The notes: generated by a model not told the origin, from the letters alone. A stretch of DNA of 64,000 nt from Chelativorans sp. ZYF759 (GCF_012911015.1 NZ_WVVV01000003.1:285751-349750), one strand, 5' to 3'. Positions 25,484-34,436 are shown, counted from the stretch's first letter. Program-made: numbers and translations.

Positions 25484-26500
25484 CTACCCGCCCGTGACGC
25501 TCATGTGGCGGGAGACGGCGGGGCGCTTCGTGCGGCGGTCGATGACGAAGTCATGGCCTTTCGGCTTGCGCCCGATCGCCTCGTCGATGGCGTTGGACAG
25601 AAGTTCGTTGCCCTCCGAGGCACGCAACGAGTGGCGCAGATCGGCCGCGTCGTCCTGGCCGAGGCACATATACAGGGTGCCGGTGCAGGTCAGCCGCACG
25701 CGGTTGCAGCTCTCGCAGAAATTGTGTGTCATCGGCGTGATGAAGCCGAGCCGCCCGCCTGTCTCCGCGACCTCGACATAACGCGCCGGACCGCCCGTCT
25801 TGAAGGGAATGTCGGTCAGCGTATAGCGGCGCTCCAGTTCCGCCCGCAGCTGGGAAAGCGGCAGATACTGGTCTGTGCGGTCGGCGTCGATCTCGCCCAT
25901 CGGCATGGTCTCGATCACCGTCATGTCCATACCCCGCCCATGTGCCCATTCGATCATCGAGGGTATTTCGGTGTCGTTGAAGCCTTTCAGCGCTACTGCG
26001 TTGATCTTGATCTTCAAGCCGGCGCGCTCGGCCGCCTCGATGCTCTCCATCACCCGTGAAAGGTCTCCCCAGCGGGTGATTGCGCGGAACTTGTCGGGGT
26101 CGAGCGTATCCATCGAGACGTTGATGCGGCGCACCCCGCAATCGGCGAGCTCGTCTGCGAAACGATAGAGCTGCGATCCGTTGGTGGTCAGCGTCAGCTC
26201 TTCCAGCGCGCCAGACGCGAGATGGCGCGAAAGCTGGCGGACGAGATGCATGATGTTCTTGCGCACGAGCGGTTCACCACCGGTCAGGCGCAGACGTCGG
26301 ACGCCCTTTTCGACGAACACCGTGCACAGCCGGTCGAGTTCCTCGAGGCTGAGCAGATCCTTCTTGGGCAGGAAGGTCATGTCTTCCGCCATGCAATAGG
26401 TGCAGCGAAAGTCGCAACGGTCGGTGACCGACACGCGCAGATAGCTGACCGAGCGCCCGAACGGGTCGATCATGCTGGTCGGAATGGGCATTGGGGTCAT
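25484..26500 (-). CDS. moaA: GTP 3',8-cyclase (molybdenum cofactor synthesis)
   Basis: MoaA is the radical SAM enzyme that begins molybdopterin synthesis by cyclising GTP. The N-terminal cluster motif CDFRCTYC (C-x3-C-x2-C) and the C-terminal second cluster ([13 protein letters not shown]) are both present, as is the conserved C-terminal Gly-Gly needed for catalysis. Length is 338 residues. I choose the ATG at 26500 ([16 protein letters not shown]); upstream codons lack similarity. It joins mobA and mobB, 2.3-4.5 kb away on the same strand, as part of the cofactor pathway. Confidence 0.96.
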   Translation of the reverse strand: MTPMPIPTSMIDPFGRSVSYLRVSVTDRCDFRCTYCMAEDMTFLPKKDLLSLEELDRLCTVFVEKGVRRLRLTGGEPLVRKNIMHLVRQLSRHLASGALEELTLTTNGSQLYRFADELADCGVRRINVSMDTLDPDKFRAITRWGDLSRVMESIEAAERAGLKIKINAVALKGFNDTEIPSMIEWAHGRGMDMTVIETMPMGEIDADRTDQYLPLSQLRAELERRYTLTDIPFKTGGPARYVEVAETGGRLGFITPMTHNFCESCNRVRLTCTGTLYMCLGQDDAADLRHSLRASEGNELLSNAIDEAIGRKPKGHDFVIDRRTKRPAVSRHMSVTGG

Positions 26501-26648
26501 GGGGTCTGGCCTGCTCCTCGTCCCCGATCTCGGTCCGCGCAGCGGCAATTTCAAGGGTCGCGGACAAACTAGCATCGGGGAGCGGCTCCGGCAAAGGGGT
26601 ATCAGGGGCACGGTTGCCCCCGACGCCACATCTGCGGAAGGCACGGCT

Positions 26649-27575
26649 TCAACGCATCTTGATGAAATGCTCGAGCTTGCCGAGCGTCTGGTATCCCAGT
26701 TCCACGGCACCCATCTCCATGGCTTTCCGGCAATCGTCGGTCGTGCTGAACACCATGCCGAGCGTCACCCTTGTCGCCCCGTCCACATCTTCGAAACTCG
26801 CCCAGGCATCCGCATGTTTTGGACCGTTTTCGCCCCAAAGCAGCGAATAGGCGAGCCGCTGCTCGGGCCGCGCCTCGTGGTAGAGGTGGTGGTTCGGGAA
26901 GACAGTGCCGTCGGGGCCGATCATGTCGAAGACCCACTCGCCGCCCGCGCGCAGGTCGATCCTTTGCGTGCGGCAGGAGAAGCCGTCCGGTCCCCACCAC
27001 CGCGGCAGCGTCTCGGCGTTCATCCAGGCGCCCCACACGACCGATCTGGGTGCCTGTATGACCCGTTGCAGGATCATGGTTCTCTCCGCAACGCCCGCGA
27101 GATTGGCGAGCCCCGCGCCGAAACCCTGGCGGTAACCTTCCTCCATGTCTTCGGCCAGCGAGGAGAGTTGTACCGTCACGATCAGGCGGCTGCTTTCAGC
27201 CGTGCCCGACATATTCGCGGTCACCAGGGCAACCGATTGCGTCACGCCTTCGCAGGAGATCATCTCGTAATTCACGCTGCGCTTTTCCGGCTGCAGCACC
27301 AGCCAGCCATTCTCGCATCTGATGTCGGGCTGGCCCTCAACCTTGCACAGCGAGATCTCGCGCCCGCCCACCTTGGTGTCGGCCTCGATGAACTCGACGG
27401 TGACCGCGGGCGTTGGCGCGGCCCAGACGGCCCGCGCCGCGGGATCGGTCCAGGCATGCCACAAAGTGGATACCGGCGCGGTTATCTCGCGTTCGAAAGT
27501 CAGAGTCGCAAAGCGGGTCATTTCATACTCGTTCGCCGCATCAACCGCGCGGCTGTCAGCCGTAGCCTGTGTCAT
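26649..27575 (-). CDS. Tandem AHSA1/SRPBCC domain protein
   Basis: This 308-residue protein consists of two AHSA1 (activator of Hsp90 ATPase-like, START-type) domains in a row: about 18-165 ([21 protein letters not shown]) and about 168-308 ([20 protein letters not shown], ending LEHFIKMR). Each should form a hydrophobic ligand cavity. Single-domain versions normally sit beside an ArsR gene, as here, so this looks like a fusion or duplication. Its start overlaps the ArsR stop (ATGA). The ligand is unknown. Confidence 0.88.
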   Translation of the reverse strand: MTQATADSRAVDAANEYEMTRFATLTFEREITAPVSTLWHAWTDPAARAVWAAPTPAVTVEFIEADTKVGGREISLCKVEGQPDIRCENGWLVLQPEKRSVNYEMISCEGVTQSVALVTANMSGTAESSRLIVTVQLSSLAEDMEEGYRQGFGAGLANLAGVAERTMILQRVIQAPRSVVWGAWMNAETLPRWWGPDGFSCRTQRIDLRAGGEWVFDMIGPDGTVFPNHHLYHEARPEQRLAYSLLWGENGPKHADAWASFEDVDGATRVTLGMVFSTTDDCRKAMEMGAVELGYQTLGKLEHFIKMR

Positions 27576-27913
27576 TTGTCGCTTTCCTTCATCACGTCCA
27601 TCACGAATGCATCCAGCCGATCCAGCCTGGCCTCCCAGATGGCCCGCTGCTCGTCGAGCCATGTCCGCATAGGGTCCAGTGCCTCCGGCACGAGGGCGCA
27701 GGTGCGTATGCGCCCGTCCTTCGACGTGCTTATCAAGCCCGCCTCCTCAAGGACGGAGAGATGCCGCATCACTGTTGGCAGTTTCAGCCCTGTTGGGCCC
27801 GCCAAATCCGTCACCCGCGCTGCTTTCTCGGCAAGACTCGTCAGGATCGACCGGCGGGTCGGGTCTGCGAGCGCGTGAAAGAGCAGCGAGAGTTCGTGAT
27901 AATGCTTAGCCAT
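27572..27913 (-). CDS. ArsR-family winged-helix repressor
   Basis: This 113-residue regulator has an ArsR helix-turn-helix (LFHALADPTRRSILTSLAEK, then GLKLPTVMRHLSVLEEAGLI). It lacks the cysteine metal site of arsenic sensors, fitting the subgroup that pairs with AHSA1 proteins. The ATG at 27913 matches the family N-terminus (MAKHYHELSLLFHALADP). A perfect dyad, TTAGC-N6-GCTAA, covers this start codon, so autorepression is likely. Coupled to the AHSA1 gene. Confidence 0.92.
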   Translation of the reverse strand: MAKHYHELSLLFHALADPTRRSILTSLAEKAARVTDLAGPTGLKLPTVMRHLSVLEEAGLISTSKDGRIRTCALVPEALDPMRTWLDEQRAIWEARLDRLDAFVMDVMKESDK

Positions 27914-27921
27914 ATAGCTAA
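27906..27921. promoter_or_regulatory. Candidate ArsR operator overlapping the start codon
   Basis: The top strand reads TTAGC-CATATA-GCTAA, a perfect 5-bp inverted repeat with a 6-bp centre that contains the ATG of the ArsR gene. A further half-site, GGCTAAGT, lies upstream at 27967-27974. A repressor bound here would block transcription of its own operon. Confidence 0.55.
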
Positions 27922-28078
27922 CTATCATCGGATTTGACGGCGGTGCAAGCGAAAACTTCACCAAGTGGCTAAGTATTTTCGGTGACAGCACGCATGGCAG
28001 GAGAGACGGGAAGCCGCCGTTGACAGTCGCGGGGTTCCGGATTCAGCTTGCGCCTGACAATTCGCCGAGGGAAAAAAC

Positions 28079-28288
28079 ATGGCTGACGGCATCAAGGGAC
28101 CCGCTTCGTATTTCCCCTCGATCGAGGCGAAATACGGGCGTCCGATCACCGAATGGAAGGCCCTGATCCGATCCGCACCGGTGACGAAGCACATGGAACT
28201 GGTCACCTGGCTGAAGCAGGAACACGGGCTGGGTCACGGACACGCGAATGCGCTGGTGGCCGACACGCTGCGTGAAGACAGGCGCTAG
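28079..28288 (+). CDS. DUF4287 family protein
   Basis: This 69-residue protein carries GPASYFPSIEAKYGRPITEWKAL and LKQEHGLGHGHANALVADTLRED, the DUF4287 pattern. A GAGGG ribosome site precedes the ATG. Function is unknown; such proteins are often encoded near DUF1801 or AHSA1 genes, and an AHSA1 gene is just upstream on the other strand. The cupin gene follows after 11 bp. Confidence 0.9.
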   Translation: MADGIKGPASYFPSIEAKYGRPITEWKALIRSAPVTKHMELVTWLKQEHGLGHGHANALVADTLREDRR

Positions 28289-28299
28289 GGGGGCAGGCG

Positions 28300-28689
28300 A
28301 TGGCGCGCAGGGATTTCGACCCCGAAACAGTGAGGCCCGATGGCAGGAAGGCCGCCAAGGCAACATTGTTCGATCCGTCCAGGGAAGGGGCGTGGCGCGG
28401 TTCGCTCGCCGGGGAGGCGATCGGCGGGACGGTGACGGTGCTCGCCTACGGCAACGACACACCGGGCGAAGGTCCGCGGCTCCACGTCCACCCCTATGAC
28501 GAGACGTTTGTTGTCATTGCGGGACGCGCAAGATTTTTCGTCGGCGACGAGGTTGTCGAGGCCGGCGCCGGCGAAGCGGTTCTCGGGCCCGCAGGCGTTC
28601 CCCACCGCTTCGAGAATATGGGACCCGGGCGGCTGCAGACGATCGACATCCATCATTCGCCCCGCTGGATACAGACCGATCTCGATTGA
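28300..28689 (+). CDS. Cupin-domain protein
   Basis: This 129-residue single-domain cupin has motif 1, LHVHPYDETFVVIAGRARFF, which supplies two His and a Glu, and motif 2, VLGPAGVPHRFENMG, which supplies a third His, so the metal site is intact. It could be a small dioxygenase, isomerase or sensor. The substrate is not evident. Probably co-transcribed with the DUF4287 gene. Confidence 0.9.
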   Translation: MARRDFDPETVRPDGRKAAKATLFDPSREGAWRGSLAGEAIGGTVTVLAYGNDTPGEGPRLHVHPYDETFVVIAGRARFFVGDEVVEAGAGEAVLGPAGVPHRFENMGPGRLQTIDIHHSPRWIQTDLD

Positions 28690-28775
28690 GGCCGAGCGTC
28701 TGTGGTTCGGCAGCGGGCGCGTGAGCCGTTGCCACCTGCGCGCGGCTCGGATACCAACGGCGACAATCCGAAGCC

Positions 28776-29138
28776 ATGGCGAGCATGATGAGCACACCCA
28801 AGGAACTGCGCGTCTCCAAGGATCGCCGGACACTGACCGTCACTTTCGTGGCCGACGGCACGTTCGAACTGCCGGCCGAAATGCTACGCGTCATGTCGCC
28901 ATCGGCCGAGGTGCAGGGGCATGCTCCCGAGGAACGCGTCACCGTGCCCGGCAAGCGCAACGTTGCGATCGCCGCACTGGAGCCCACGGGCAATTACGCG
29001 ATCCGCGTTCGCTTCGATGATGGACACGACACCGGTATCTTCACCTGGGTCTATCTGCTCGAACTCGGCCGCGACAAGGACGCACGCTGGCAGGCCTATC
29101 TCGACGAGCTTGCTGCTGCAGGCCTCTCGCGAGACTGA
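28776..29138 (+). CDS. DUF971 family protein
   Basis: This 120-residue protein matches DUF971, the domain also found at the N-terminus of gamma-butyrobetaine hydroxylase: PKELRVSKDRRTLTVTFVADG, then AALEPTGNYAIRVRFDDGHDTGIFTWVYLLELG. It often appears near molybdenum cofactor or iron-sulfur genes. Cofactor binding is possible but unproven. Several in-frame ATGs occur in the first five codons, so the exact start is uncertain. Its last 43 bp overlap the convergent cysteine-rich gene. Confidence 0.88.
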   Translation: MASMMSTPKELRVSKDRRTLTVTFVADGTFELPAEMLRVMSPSAEVQGHAPEERVTVPGKRNVAIAALEPTGNYAIRVRFDDGHDTGIFTWVYLLELGRDKDARWQAYLDELAAAGLSRD

Positions 29139-29536
29139 TCCGTTACCACATAGAGGCAGGCGCGGCATGCCGCGAAGCCGCGTTCGGCATGCCATCGGCA
29201 GGTCGCCCTGATCGAGCAGCGCGGGATATCGGTCGGTGCGATTTCGACCTGCCTGTCGAGATGGTCGAGAACCTTGGCAACGATCCCGCAGGAGCGGCCT
29301 GTCCATTGCTGGCACGCCCCTTCAACGCAGCTGTTCGAAAAGCGGAATCGCGCCTCGGGCGGCCCGTGACGGGAGGCTGACTCGACGAAATCCATATCGA
29401 CGGGCAAAGGGCGGGCCAGTGGGTGAACCATCCCGTCGTCCCCGACGATACCGATCATGACGGCCCCCGGCGTGGCGGGAGCGCTCGGGCAGGAAAGGCC
29501 CGCGCTCTGCGGCGCGGGCATCGCGTTCTTGCTCAT
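29096..29536 (-). CDS. Cysteine-rich uncharacterised protein, probable metal binder
   Basis: This 146-residue soluble protein has eight cysteines, seven in an ordered core at 70, 75, 83, 107, 113, 124 and 127 (spacing C-x4-C-x7-C-x23-C-x5-C-x10-C-x2-C). Local motifs are SCVEGACQQWTGRSCG, PRCSIRATCRWH and ACRACLYVVTD. The pattern suggests a zinc or iron-sulfur site. I have the impression of related unnamed proteins elsewhere but know no function. It is 9 bp downstream of the 83-residue gene, so they form a two-gene unit. Its 3' end overlaps the DUF971 gene tail-to-tail. Confidence 0.72.
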   Translation of the reverse strand: MSKNAMPAPQSAGLSCPSAPATPGAVMIGIVGDDGMVHPLARPLPVDMDFVESASRHGPPEARFRFSNSCVEGACQQWTGRSCGIVAKVLDHLDRQVEIAPTDIPRCSIRATCRWHAERGFAACRACLYVVTDQSRERPAAASSSR

Positions 29537-29545
29537 GGCCCTGTC

Positions 29546-29797
29546 TCAGAACCTGATCTGTTCCCGGATCTTCTTGTCGAGATCGGCGAGCGGACCGAAA
29601 TCCGGATTGATGATCAGCCCCACCCATTCATGGGGAAAGCGGAGCCGGAAATCCGATTCAAGCCGAAGATCGGCAAGGGAGCCGATCACCGCCTTCTGGA
29701 TGTTGGCTTCGATCTGCTTGCTCTGATCCTTGGTAAGCTTCACGCCTGTCAGGTCTACCACAAAGCGATTGGACATTGCCTTGATCCCTGCGTTCAA
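29546..29797 (-). CDS. Small hypothetical protein, partner of the cysteine-rich protein
   Basis: This 83-residue alpha/beta protein (SNRFVVDLTGVKLTKDQSKQI, then SDFRLRFPHEWVGLIINPDFG, ending KKIREQIRF) has no recognisable function. Start choice: a TTG at 29797 has a strong GGAGGA ribosome site 6 nt away, while the in-frame ATG at 29776 has only a weak one, so I take the TTG. First gene of the two-gene unit with the cysteine-rich protein. Confidence 0.7.
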   Translation of the reverse strand: MNAGIKAMSNRFVVDLTGVKLTKDQSKQIEANIQKAVIGSLADLRLESDFRLRFPHEWVGLIINPDFGPLADLDKKIREQIRF

Positions 29798-29978
29798 GCC
29801 CGTCCTCCAAAGTGACGATAGGCGTATTACGTTACGTCACATAGCGGCAGTCGGCGACGTGGTTAGCGGAACCTTAAGGCCGTTCGTCCCCCGGGATTAG
29901 ACGCGCGACGGTGGACATCGAACTTGCGTTGCCGAACAATGCGGACGAACTCGAATCTCCAGACTCAAGGCATTTCAG

Positions 29979-32900
29979 ATGACCGTCAGCCAGAGCAAGC
30001 GCGACAGGCTCTTCATCCATTTGAGGGTGCATTCGGCCTATTCGCTGCTGGAAGGCGCATTGCCGGCGGGAAAGGTGATCGCCCATGCCACGCAGGATGG
30101 CGCACCGGCCATCGCCATCACGGATACCAATAACCTCTTCGGAGCGCTGGAGTTCTCCCAATATGCCCTGAAGGCAGGGATCCAGCCCATAGTCGGCTGC
30201 CAGCTCGATGTCGCTTTCGAGGAAGTCCTGACGTCGGGCGGCCGCGGTGCCAGACGGCCTGGCGCCGGACTATCGCCGCTGGTCCTGATTGCTGCGACCG
30301 AAGCAGGCTATGCCAATCTCGTTCATCTGGTCAGCCAGGCCTACCTGGAGATCCCGGCGGGTGATCCGCCGCATGTCACGGAGGAATGGCTGAAGGGAAA
30401 GACGGATGGACTCATCTGCCTGACGGGAGGTCCGGGTGGCCCGATCGGGCGAGCCTTCGGCGAAGACCGCCCCGAGATCGCCGAGGCACGGCTTCTGCGC
30501 CTCAAGGCGCTCTTCGGCGACCGGCTCTATGTGGAGTTGCAGCGCCATCGCCGCTACAGCCAGTCGATCGAGGCGGCCACCGTCGAACTCGCCTATCGTC
30601 ACGATTTGCCGCTGGTGGCCACCAACGAGGCCTTTTTCCCCACCGCCGCCGACTATGACGCCCATGACGCGCTGATGGCGATCGCGGAAGGCTCCGTGGT
30701 CGCCGTGGACGAGCGGCGCCGGCTGACGCCGGATCATCACCTCAAGAGCCAGGCCGAGATGGTGACGCTCTTTGCCGATCTGCCGGAGGCGATCGACAAC
30801 ACGGTGGAGATCGCGCGGCGCTGTTCCTTCTATGTCGGCACGCGCGACCCCATCCTGCCGCGCTTCGCCGGCGGCGAGACGGATGACGAGGAGGCGGCGC
30901 TCAAAGCCGAGGCGGAGGAGCTTTCCCGGCAGGCGCGCGAGGGGCTTGAGCGGAGGCTCGCCTCATACGGTCTTGCGAGCGGCCATACCGAGGACGAATA
31001 CCGCGAGCGGCTGGAGCATGAGCTTGGTATCATCGTCGGGATGAAGTTTCCCGGCTACTTCCTGATCGTTGCCGACTTTATCAAATGGGCCAAGCAGCAC
31101 GACATTCCGGTCGGGCCGGGCCGCGGTTCGGGTGCAGGTTCTCTGGTTGCCTATGCGCTCACCATCACCGACATCGACCCGCTGCGCTTCTCGCTGCTGT
31201 TCGAGCGCTTCCTCAATCCCGAGCGCGTCTCGATGCCGGATTTCGACATCGATTTCTGCCAGGAACGTCGCGAGGAGGTGATCCGCTACGTTCAGGAAAA
31301 ATACGGCCGCGATCAGGTCGGCCAGATCATCACCTTCGGAACGCTGCAGGCGCGAGCGGTGCTGCGCGATGTCGGCCGCGTGCTGCAGATGCCCTATGGC
31401 CAGGTCGATCGGCTCTGCAAGATGGTGCCGGCCAACCCGGCCAATCCCGTCAAGCTCAAGGACGCCATCGAGGCCGAGCCGCGCTTTGCCGAAGAGGTGG
31501 AGAAGGAGCCGGTCGTCCAGACCCTGCTCGACATTGCACAGAAACTCGAAGGTCTCTATCGCCACGCCTCCACTCACGCCGCCGGCATCGTGATCGGCGA
31601 CCGGCCGCTGTGGGAACTGGTTCCGATGTATCGAGACCCGCGCTCCGACATGCCGGTCACCCAGTTCAACATGAAATGGGTCGAGCAGGCGGGGCTGGTG
31701 AAGTTCGACTTCCTCGGCCTCAAGACGCTGTCCGTGCTGGAGAAGGCCGTACGCTTCATCCGTCGGCGCGGCATCGACATCGATCTCGCCCACGTGCCGC
31801 TCGATGACGCGGAAACCTACGCCATGTTGTCGCGCGGCGAGACGGTCGGCATCTTCCAGGTGGAATCGGCCGGCATGCGCAAGGCGCTGATCGGCATGAA
31901 GCCCGACTGCCTGGAGGACATCATCGCGCTGGTGGCGCTCTACCGCCCCGGTCCGATGGAGAACATCCCGACCTACAACGCCCGCAAGCATGGCGAGGAG
32001 GAGATCGCCTCCATCCATCCCAAGATCGACCATCTGGTGAAGGAGACGCAGGGCGTCATCGTTTACCAGGAGCAGGTGATGCAGATCGCGCAGGAACTGG
32101 CCGGCTATTCGCTCGGCGAAGCCGACCTTCTGCGCCGCGCCATGGGCAAGAAGATCCGCGCCGAGATGGACAAGCAGCGCGTGCGCTTCGTCGACGGGGC
32201 GGTGGAACGCGGCGTGGCCAAGCCGCAGGCGAATTTCATCTTCGACCTTTTGGCGAAGTTCGCCGATTACGGCTTCAACAAGTCGCACGCGGCGGCCTAT
32301 GCGCTGGTGTCCTACCACACCGCCTATCTGAAGGCGCACTATCCGACCGAGTTCCTGGCCGCCTCGATGACGTTCGACATGTCGAACACCGACAAGCTGA
32401 ACGATTTTCGCTCGGACGCCCTGCGTCTCGACATCGCCGTCGAGGCGCCATCAGTGCTGACCGGCCATCGCGATTTTGAGGTCGACGACAAGCGCATCTT
32501 CTATTCGCTGGCAGCCCTCAAGGGTGTCGGCGAGGCAGCCGTCGATCATATCGTGGCGGTGCGCAAGGAACGACAGTTCGAGAGCCTGGAGGATTTCTGC
32601 TCGCGCATCGACCCGCGAATCGTGGGCAAGCGGGTGTTCGAGAGCCTGATTGCCGCGGGCGCCTTCGACTGCTTCGGCCACGCGCGGGCGACGCTGATGG
32701 CCGGTCTCGACCGGATGATGGGCATGGCAAGCCGGGCCCAGGACAATGCCGCCAGTGGCCAGTCAGACATCTTCGGTGCCGCCCTCGGCGCCGAACCCGA
32801 GAAGCTTTACCTGCCCAATGTCGAGCCGTGGCTTCCCGCCGAGACGCTGCATCGCGAGTTCCAGGCGATCGGCTTCTATCTCTCCGCCCACCCGCTCGAT

Positions 32901-33455
32901 GAATACCGCGCCACATTGCAGAAGATGCGCGTCCAGGGATGGGGCGAGTTCCAGCTCGCGGTGAAGCGCGGTGCCTCGGCCGGCCGGCTGGCCGGCACCA
33001 TCACCTCGCGCCAGGAGCGCAAGACGCGAACCGGCAACAAGATGTGCGTGCTGCAACTGTCGGACTCGTCCGGCCAGTACGAGGCGGTGATGTTTTCAGA
33101 GACTCTGGCTCAGTACCGCCACCTTCTGGAGGTCGGCACCGCGGTCGTCGTCACCGTCGCTGCCGAGGACCGGCCGGAAGGTGTCAATCTCCGCATCCAG
33201 ACTGTCCAGTCGCTGGAAGAGGAGGCCAGCCGCGTGCAGCAGGCGCTGCGCATCTATCTGCGTGATCCGCAGCCCGTACCGGCGCTGTCGACCCGGCTTG
33301 GCCAGCGCGGCGAAGGGCAGGTCAGTCTGGTCGTCATCAAGGAAGGCGGGCATGGCGAGGTAGAGATCGAACTGCCGGACCGCTACCGCCTCACGCCGGA
33401 GATCGCGTCCGCGTTGCGCGCGGTCCCCGGCGTGGTCGAAGTCGAACTGGTGTAG
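29979..33455 (+). CDS. dnaE: DNA polymerase III subunit alpha
   Basis: This is the replicative polymerase catalytic subunit, 1158 residues. The order is PHP domain (about 10-280), palm/fingers with PDFDIDF at 420-426 (Asp423 and Asp425 by alignment with E. coli D401/D403) and Asp577 in KFDFLGLKTL as third catalytic residue, then helix-hairpin-helix (about 830-900) and an OB domain (about 990-1080, LAGTITSRQERKTRTGNKM). The length and the single PHP-C family polymerase layout mark DnaE1 rather than the mutagenic DnaE2. It is monocistronic here and ends 7 bp from the convergent curlin gene. Confidence 0.98.
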   Translation: MTVSQSKRDRLFIHLRVHSAYSLLEGALPAGKVIAHATQDGAPAIAITDTNNLFGALEFSQYALKAGIQPIVGCQLDVAFEEVLTSGGRGARRPGAGLSPLVLIAATEAGYANLVHLVSQAYLEIPAGDPPHVTEEWLKGKTDGLICLTGGPGGPIGRAFGEDRPEIAEARLLRLKALFGDRLYVELQRHRRYSQSIEAATVELAYRHDLPLVATNEAFFPTAADYDAHDALMAIAEGSVVAVDERRRLTPDHHLKSQAEMVTLFADLPEAIDNTVEIARRCSFYVGTRDPILPRFAGGETDDEEAALKAEAEELSRQAREGLERRLASYGLASGHTEDEYRERLEHELGIIVGMKFPGYFLIVADFIKWAKQHDIPVGPGRGSGAGSLVAYALTITDIDPLRFSLLFERFLNPERVSMPDFDIDFCQERREEVIRYVQEKYGRDQVGQIITFGTLQARAVLRDVGRVLQMPYGQVDRLCKMVPANPANPVKLKDAIEAEPRFAEEVEKEPVVQTLLDIAQKLEGLYRHASTHAAGIVIGDRPLWELVPMYRDPRSDMPVTQFNMKWVEQAGLVKFDFLGLKTLSVLEKAVRFIRRRGIDIDLAHVPLDDAETYAMLSRGETVGIFQVESAGMRKALIGMKPDCLEDIIALVALYRPGPMENIPTYNARKHGEEEIASIHPKIDHLVKETQGVIVYQEQVMQIAQELAGYSLGEADLLRRAMGKKIRAEMDKQRVRFVDGAVERGVAKPQANFIFDLLAKFADYGFNKSHAAAYALVSYHTAYLKAHYPTEFLAASMTFDMSNTDKLNDFRSDALRLDIAVEAPSVLTGHRDFEVDDKRIFYSLAALKGVGEAAVDHIVAVRKERQFESLEDFCSRIDPRIVGKRVFESLIAAGAFDCFGHARATLMAGLDRMMGMASRAQDNAASGQSDIFGAALGAEPEKLYLPNVEPWLPAETLHREFQAIGFYLSAHPLDEYRATLQKMRVQGWGEFQLAVKRGASAGRLAGTITSRQERKTRTGNKMCVLQLSDSSGQYEAVMFSETLAQYRHLLEVGTAVVVTVAAEDRPEGVNLRIQTVQSLEEEASRVQQALRIYLRDPQPVPALSTRLGQRGEGQVSLVVIKEGGHGEVEIELPDRYRLTPEIASALRAVPGVVEVELV

Positions 33456-33462
33456 GCGCGGT

Positions 33463-33882
33463 TTACCACCCGAACTGGAAGGTCGCGCCAGTGCCGCCAT
33501 TGCCGTTCTGCACGACGTGGCCATTGGTCCCGCGGCCGAACTGGAACAGGCCGTAGCGGTTGTTGTTGCCGTTCTGCTGGACGGTGCCGTTGTGGCCGCG
33601 CCCTTCCTGGTGGACGATGGCGCCATTGTTGCGCCCGTGCTGGGCAATGCCGGCGCTGTTGTTGGCGCCGTGCTGGCGGATCTGCGAGGCGCTGCGCACG
33701 CCCTGAACCAGGGAATAGATGCCCAGACCCGCACGCATGAGGCGCTCTTCCTCGGCGTTGGTGGGATTGATGGAGATCGAAAACGAGCCGCGGCTGCTGG
33801 CTTCGGCCGCGCCGGTGAGGGCGGGCATAGCGCCGAGGGCGATCAGGCTGGCGGCGATGGCGGCGGAGAGCTTGCGATTCAT
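33463..33882 (-). CDS. Curlin-repeat protein (curli subunit or nucleator-like)
   Basis: This 139-residue secreted protein has a signal peptide (cleavage near AEA-SS), then from about residue 68 six 11-residue curlin repeats and a partial seventh (IRQHGANNSAG, IAQHGRNNGAI, VHQEGRGHNGT, VQQNGNNNRYG, LFQFGRGTNGH, VVQNGNGGTGA, TFQFGW). The Q-x-G-x-x-N pattern forms stacked beta-hairpins in functional amyloid. It could be a CsgA- or CsgB-like subunit; its non-repeat spacer (about 30-67) is unusual. Located downstream of csgH and the second curlin gene, separated from them by a hairpin terminator. Confidence 0.9.
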   Translation of the reverse strand: MNRKLSAAIAASLIALGAMPALTGAAEASSRGSFSISINPTNAEEERLMRAGLGIYSLVQGVRSASQIRQHGANNSAGIAQHGRNNGAIVHQEGRGHNGTVQQNGNNNRYGLFQFGRGTNGHVVQNGNGGTGATFQFGW

Positions 33883-33949
33883 GATGGCGATCCCTTGCTG
33901 CGTCTATGTGTTGCTTCTGCAAACGGTTATGCCTCAGGCCGCTTGAACC

Positions 33950-33961
33950 GATGCGGAACGG
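33950..33961 (-). promoter_or_regulatory. Shared 12-bp element upstream of curlin gene 33463-33882
   Basis: The top strand reads GATGCGGAACGG, 68-79 bp ahead of the start. Eleven of 12 bases match GATCCGGAACGG at 34997-35008, ahead of the other curlin gene. The similar placement suggests a common promoter or regulator site. Confidence 0.4.
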
Positions 33962-34001
33962 CACGTTTAGCCGTCATTCATCTTGCGCGCCTGGAACGAA
34001 G

Positions 34002-34031
34002 AAGGGGCTCCGGTCTGCACCGAAGCCCCTT
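34002..34031 (-). terminator. Strong hairpin after csgH
   Basis: A 13-bp stem with two mismatch or wobble positions (AAGGGGCTTCGGT / ACCGGAGCCCCTT on the minus strand) and a 4-nt loop starts 25 bp after the csgH stop. The following T-tract is poor (CTTCTTCG), so termination may be partial. Confidence 0.6.
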
Positions 34032-34055
34032 GGCAAGCATTTCATGGCTGAGGGT

Positions 34056-34436
34056 TCAGCCGCGTCGCTCGCAACCGACGTTGCGGCCATCGGCGACCAG
34101 TTCCAGCTTGGCATTGTAGGAGCCGCCGAAGGATGCCGAGCCGAGCGTCGAGGATCGCCCGGGACCGGCTTCGAACTCGCCGCCCTGCTGGATCGTCGAG
34201 CTACCCGATGCGCCGCCGCTGGCTACGCGGAAGGTGTAGCGGCCATGCACCGCCTTGTCGGCATGGGCGACGGCTTCCAGGCGCGTCGAGCCGCCAGCGG
34301 ACTTCGCGACGATCTCGCAGCGCAGCGGCTCGGCGCTCGCGCTTCCCGAACCCGCCACCGCGCTGCAGCCGGCGAGCGCGAGCCCGAGGGCAGCAGGTAG
34401 GAGCGCCGCGCGCCCCAGGCCAATTGCGTTCATCAT
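34056..34436 (-). CDS. csgH: Curli assembly chaperone CsgH-like lipoprotein
   Basis: This 126-residue protein matches CsgH, the alphaproteobacterial counterpart of CsgC that keeps curli subunits from forming amyloid too early in the periplasm. The signal ends in a lipobox-like LAGC (Cys24), and the mature part has a beta-sandwich pattern with two cysteines (CEIVAKSAGG and VGCERRG), like the disulfide-bonded Ig-like fold of the family. Gene context between two curlin genes supports the call. Ribosome site GGGGAAG. It follows the upstream curlin gene by 66 bp. Confidence 0.82.
   Translation of the reverse strand: MMNAIGLGRAALLPAALGLALAGCSAVAGSGSASAEPLRCEIVAKSAGGSTRLEAVAHADKAVHGRYTFRVASGGASGSSTIQQGGEFEAGPGRSSTLGSASFGGSYNAKLELVADGRNVGCERRG

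Noticed and set aside
26501..26648. Molybdenum-cofactor riboswitch upstream of moaA
   Set aside because: No matching conserved core is visible. The only structure is a short GGGGCA/TGCCCC hairpin near the AHSA1 start-side end of the spacer.
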